This document shows, piece by piece, positions 63,701 through 64,000 of a stretch of 64,000 nt of DNA (positions are counted from its first letter, which is position 1; every line of letters begins with the position of its first letter). The notes below the pieces were generated by a model. It was not told the DNA's origin and made no database searches. It saw only the letters and a program-made list of their open reading frames with translations. The DNA comes from Strix aluco (Eukaryota > Chordata > Aves > Strigiformes > Strigidae). Location of the stretch: contig NC_133939.1 in the NCBI RefSeq assembly GCF_031877795.1, positions 9,405,698-9,469,697 of the forward strand. Direction: 5' to 3'. A program made the position numbers and the translations under genes.

Positions 63701-64000
63701 CCAACTGGATTGCAAAATACTTCCAGAAATACCCATGGTGTATACTAAACAGGTCAGATGGGATAATCCTAGTTTTAGAAAAATCATACCACTATGTGAA
63801 CAAACTATTCCAAACACTCCAACGTTAAAAAAAAAACCAAAACAAAACCAAACCAAAACCAGGACATGTTGCTATGAATGCCTGGCTATTGATAGGACAG
63901 GGATAGGGAGAGCTACTTACCAGGCATCAGCTCGCAAACCTCTTCCCAAACAATCTCAATAGTCCCTCACTTTCTTTGAGGACAGCAAAAAATGAACCAA
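60702..64000. other. non-coding interval
   Basis: No gene is supported. An A/C-rich tract occurs at 63827-63860, and AT-rich homeodomain-like motifs cluster near 62030-62110. Confidence 0.5.
63827..63860. repeat. A/C-rich low-complexity tract
   Basis: A run of A followed by AACCAAAACAAAACC-like units, of the same style as 25795-25855. Confidence 0.85.

Noticed and set aside
1-64000. tRNA, rRNA, snRNA genes and CRISPR arrays
   Set aside because: I looked for tRNA B-box text, U6/7SL-like starts and regularly spaced repeats and found none. Small conserved hairpin RNAs cannot be excluded by eye.

Overview
The window reads as AT-rich vertebrate nuclear DNA, almost certainly from a bird. CR1 LINE fragments with the typical avian 3' tail occur on both strands, and there are three solo LTRs of avian endogenous-retrovirus type. 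Genes are sparse, introns are present, and there are no operons. I cannot fix the species; the LTR types suggest a neoavian, perhaps a songbird.

The one locus I can name is a TRIM42 (tripartite motif-containing 42) relic on the + strand at 30514-35795. Four exons can be placed from homology to mammalian TRIM42 as I remember it, and splice phases agree at all three introns. In order they carry the cysteine-rich N-terminus, RING plus two B-boxes, the coiled-coil/COS region, and the FN3 domain. The copy is broken: two stops upstream of the Cys-rich block with no in-frame ATG after them, a frameshift inside the RING, loss of three RING zinc ligands, three in-frame stops in exon 3, and a further frameshift in exon 3. 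Retained introns make it a decayed resident gene (unitary pseudogene) rather than a retrocopy.

Layout: 1-4906 is non-coding apart from a weak candidate exon on the minus strand (408-642). At 4907-5959 lies a 5'-truncated, internally deleted CR1. At 6867-6966 is an old CR1-like tail, and at 8485-8553 a tiny CR1 3' end. From 8554 to 23828 I see only unique AT-rich sequence and a 20-base G run. Solo LTR A is at 23829-24890, a short rearranged solo LTR is at 26904-27107, and a 59-bp CR1 tail (minus) is at 29493-29551. The TRIM42 relic follows. From 35796 to 44328 there is non-coding sequence with microsatellites, then solo LTR B at 44329-45309, a CR1 end (minus) at 49233-49456, and non-coding DNA to the end.

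No intact protein-coding gene, tRNA, rRNA, CRISPR array or novel multi-gene system was found. The point of most interest is the apparent loss of TRIM42 in this lineage. Also worth a look are LTRs A and B, which lie in the same orientation on either side of it, an in-frame internal deletion in the CR1, and a few homeodomain/POU-motif clusters that could be conserved regulatory elements.
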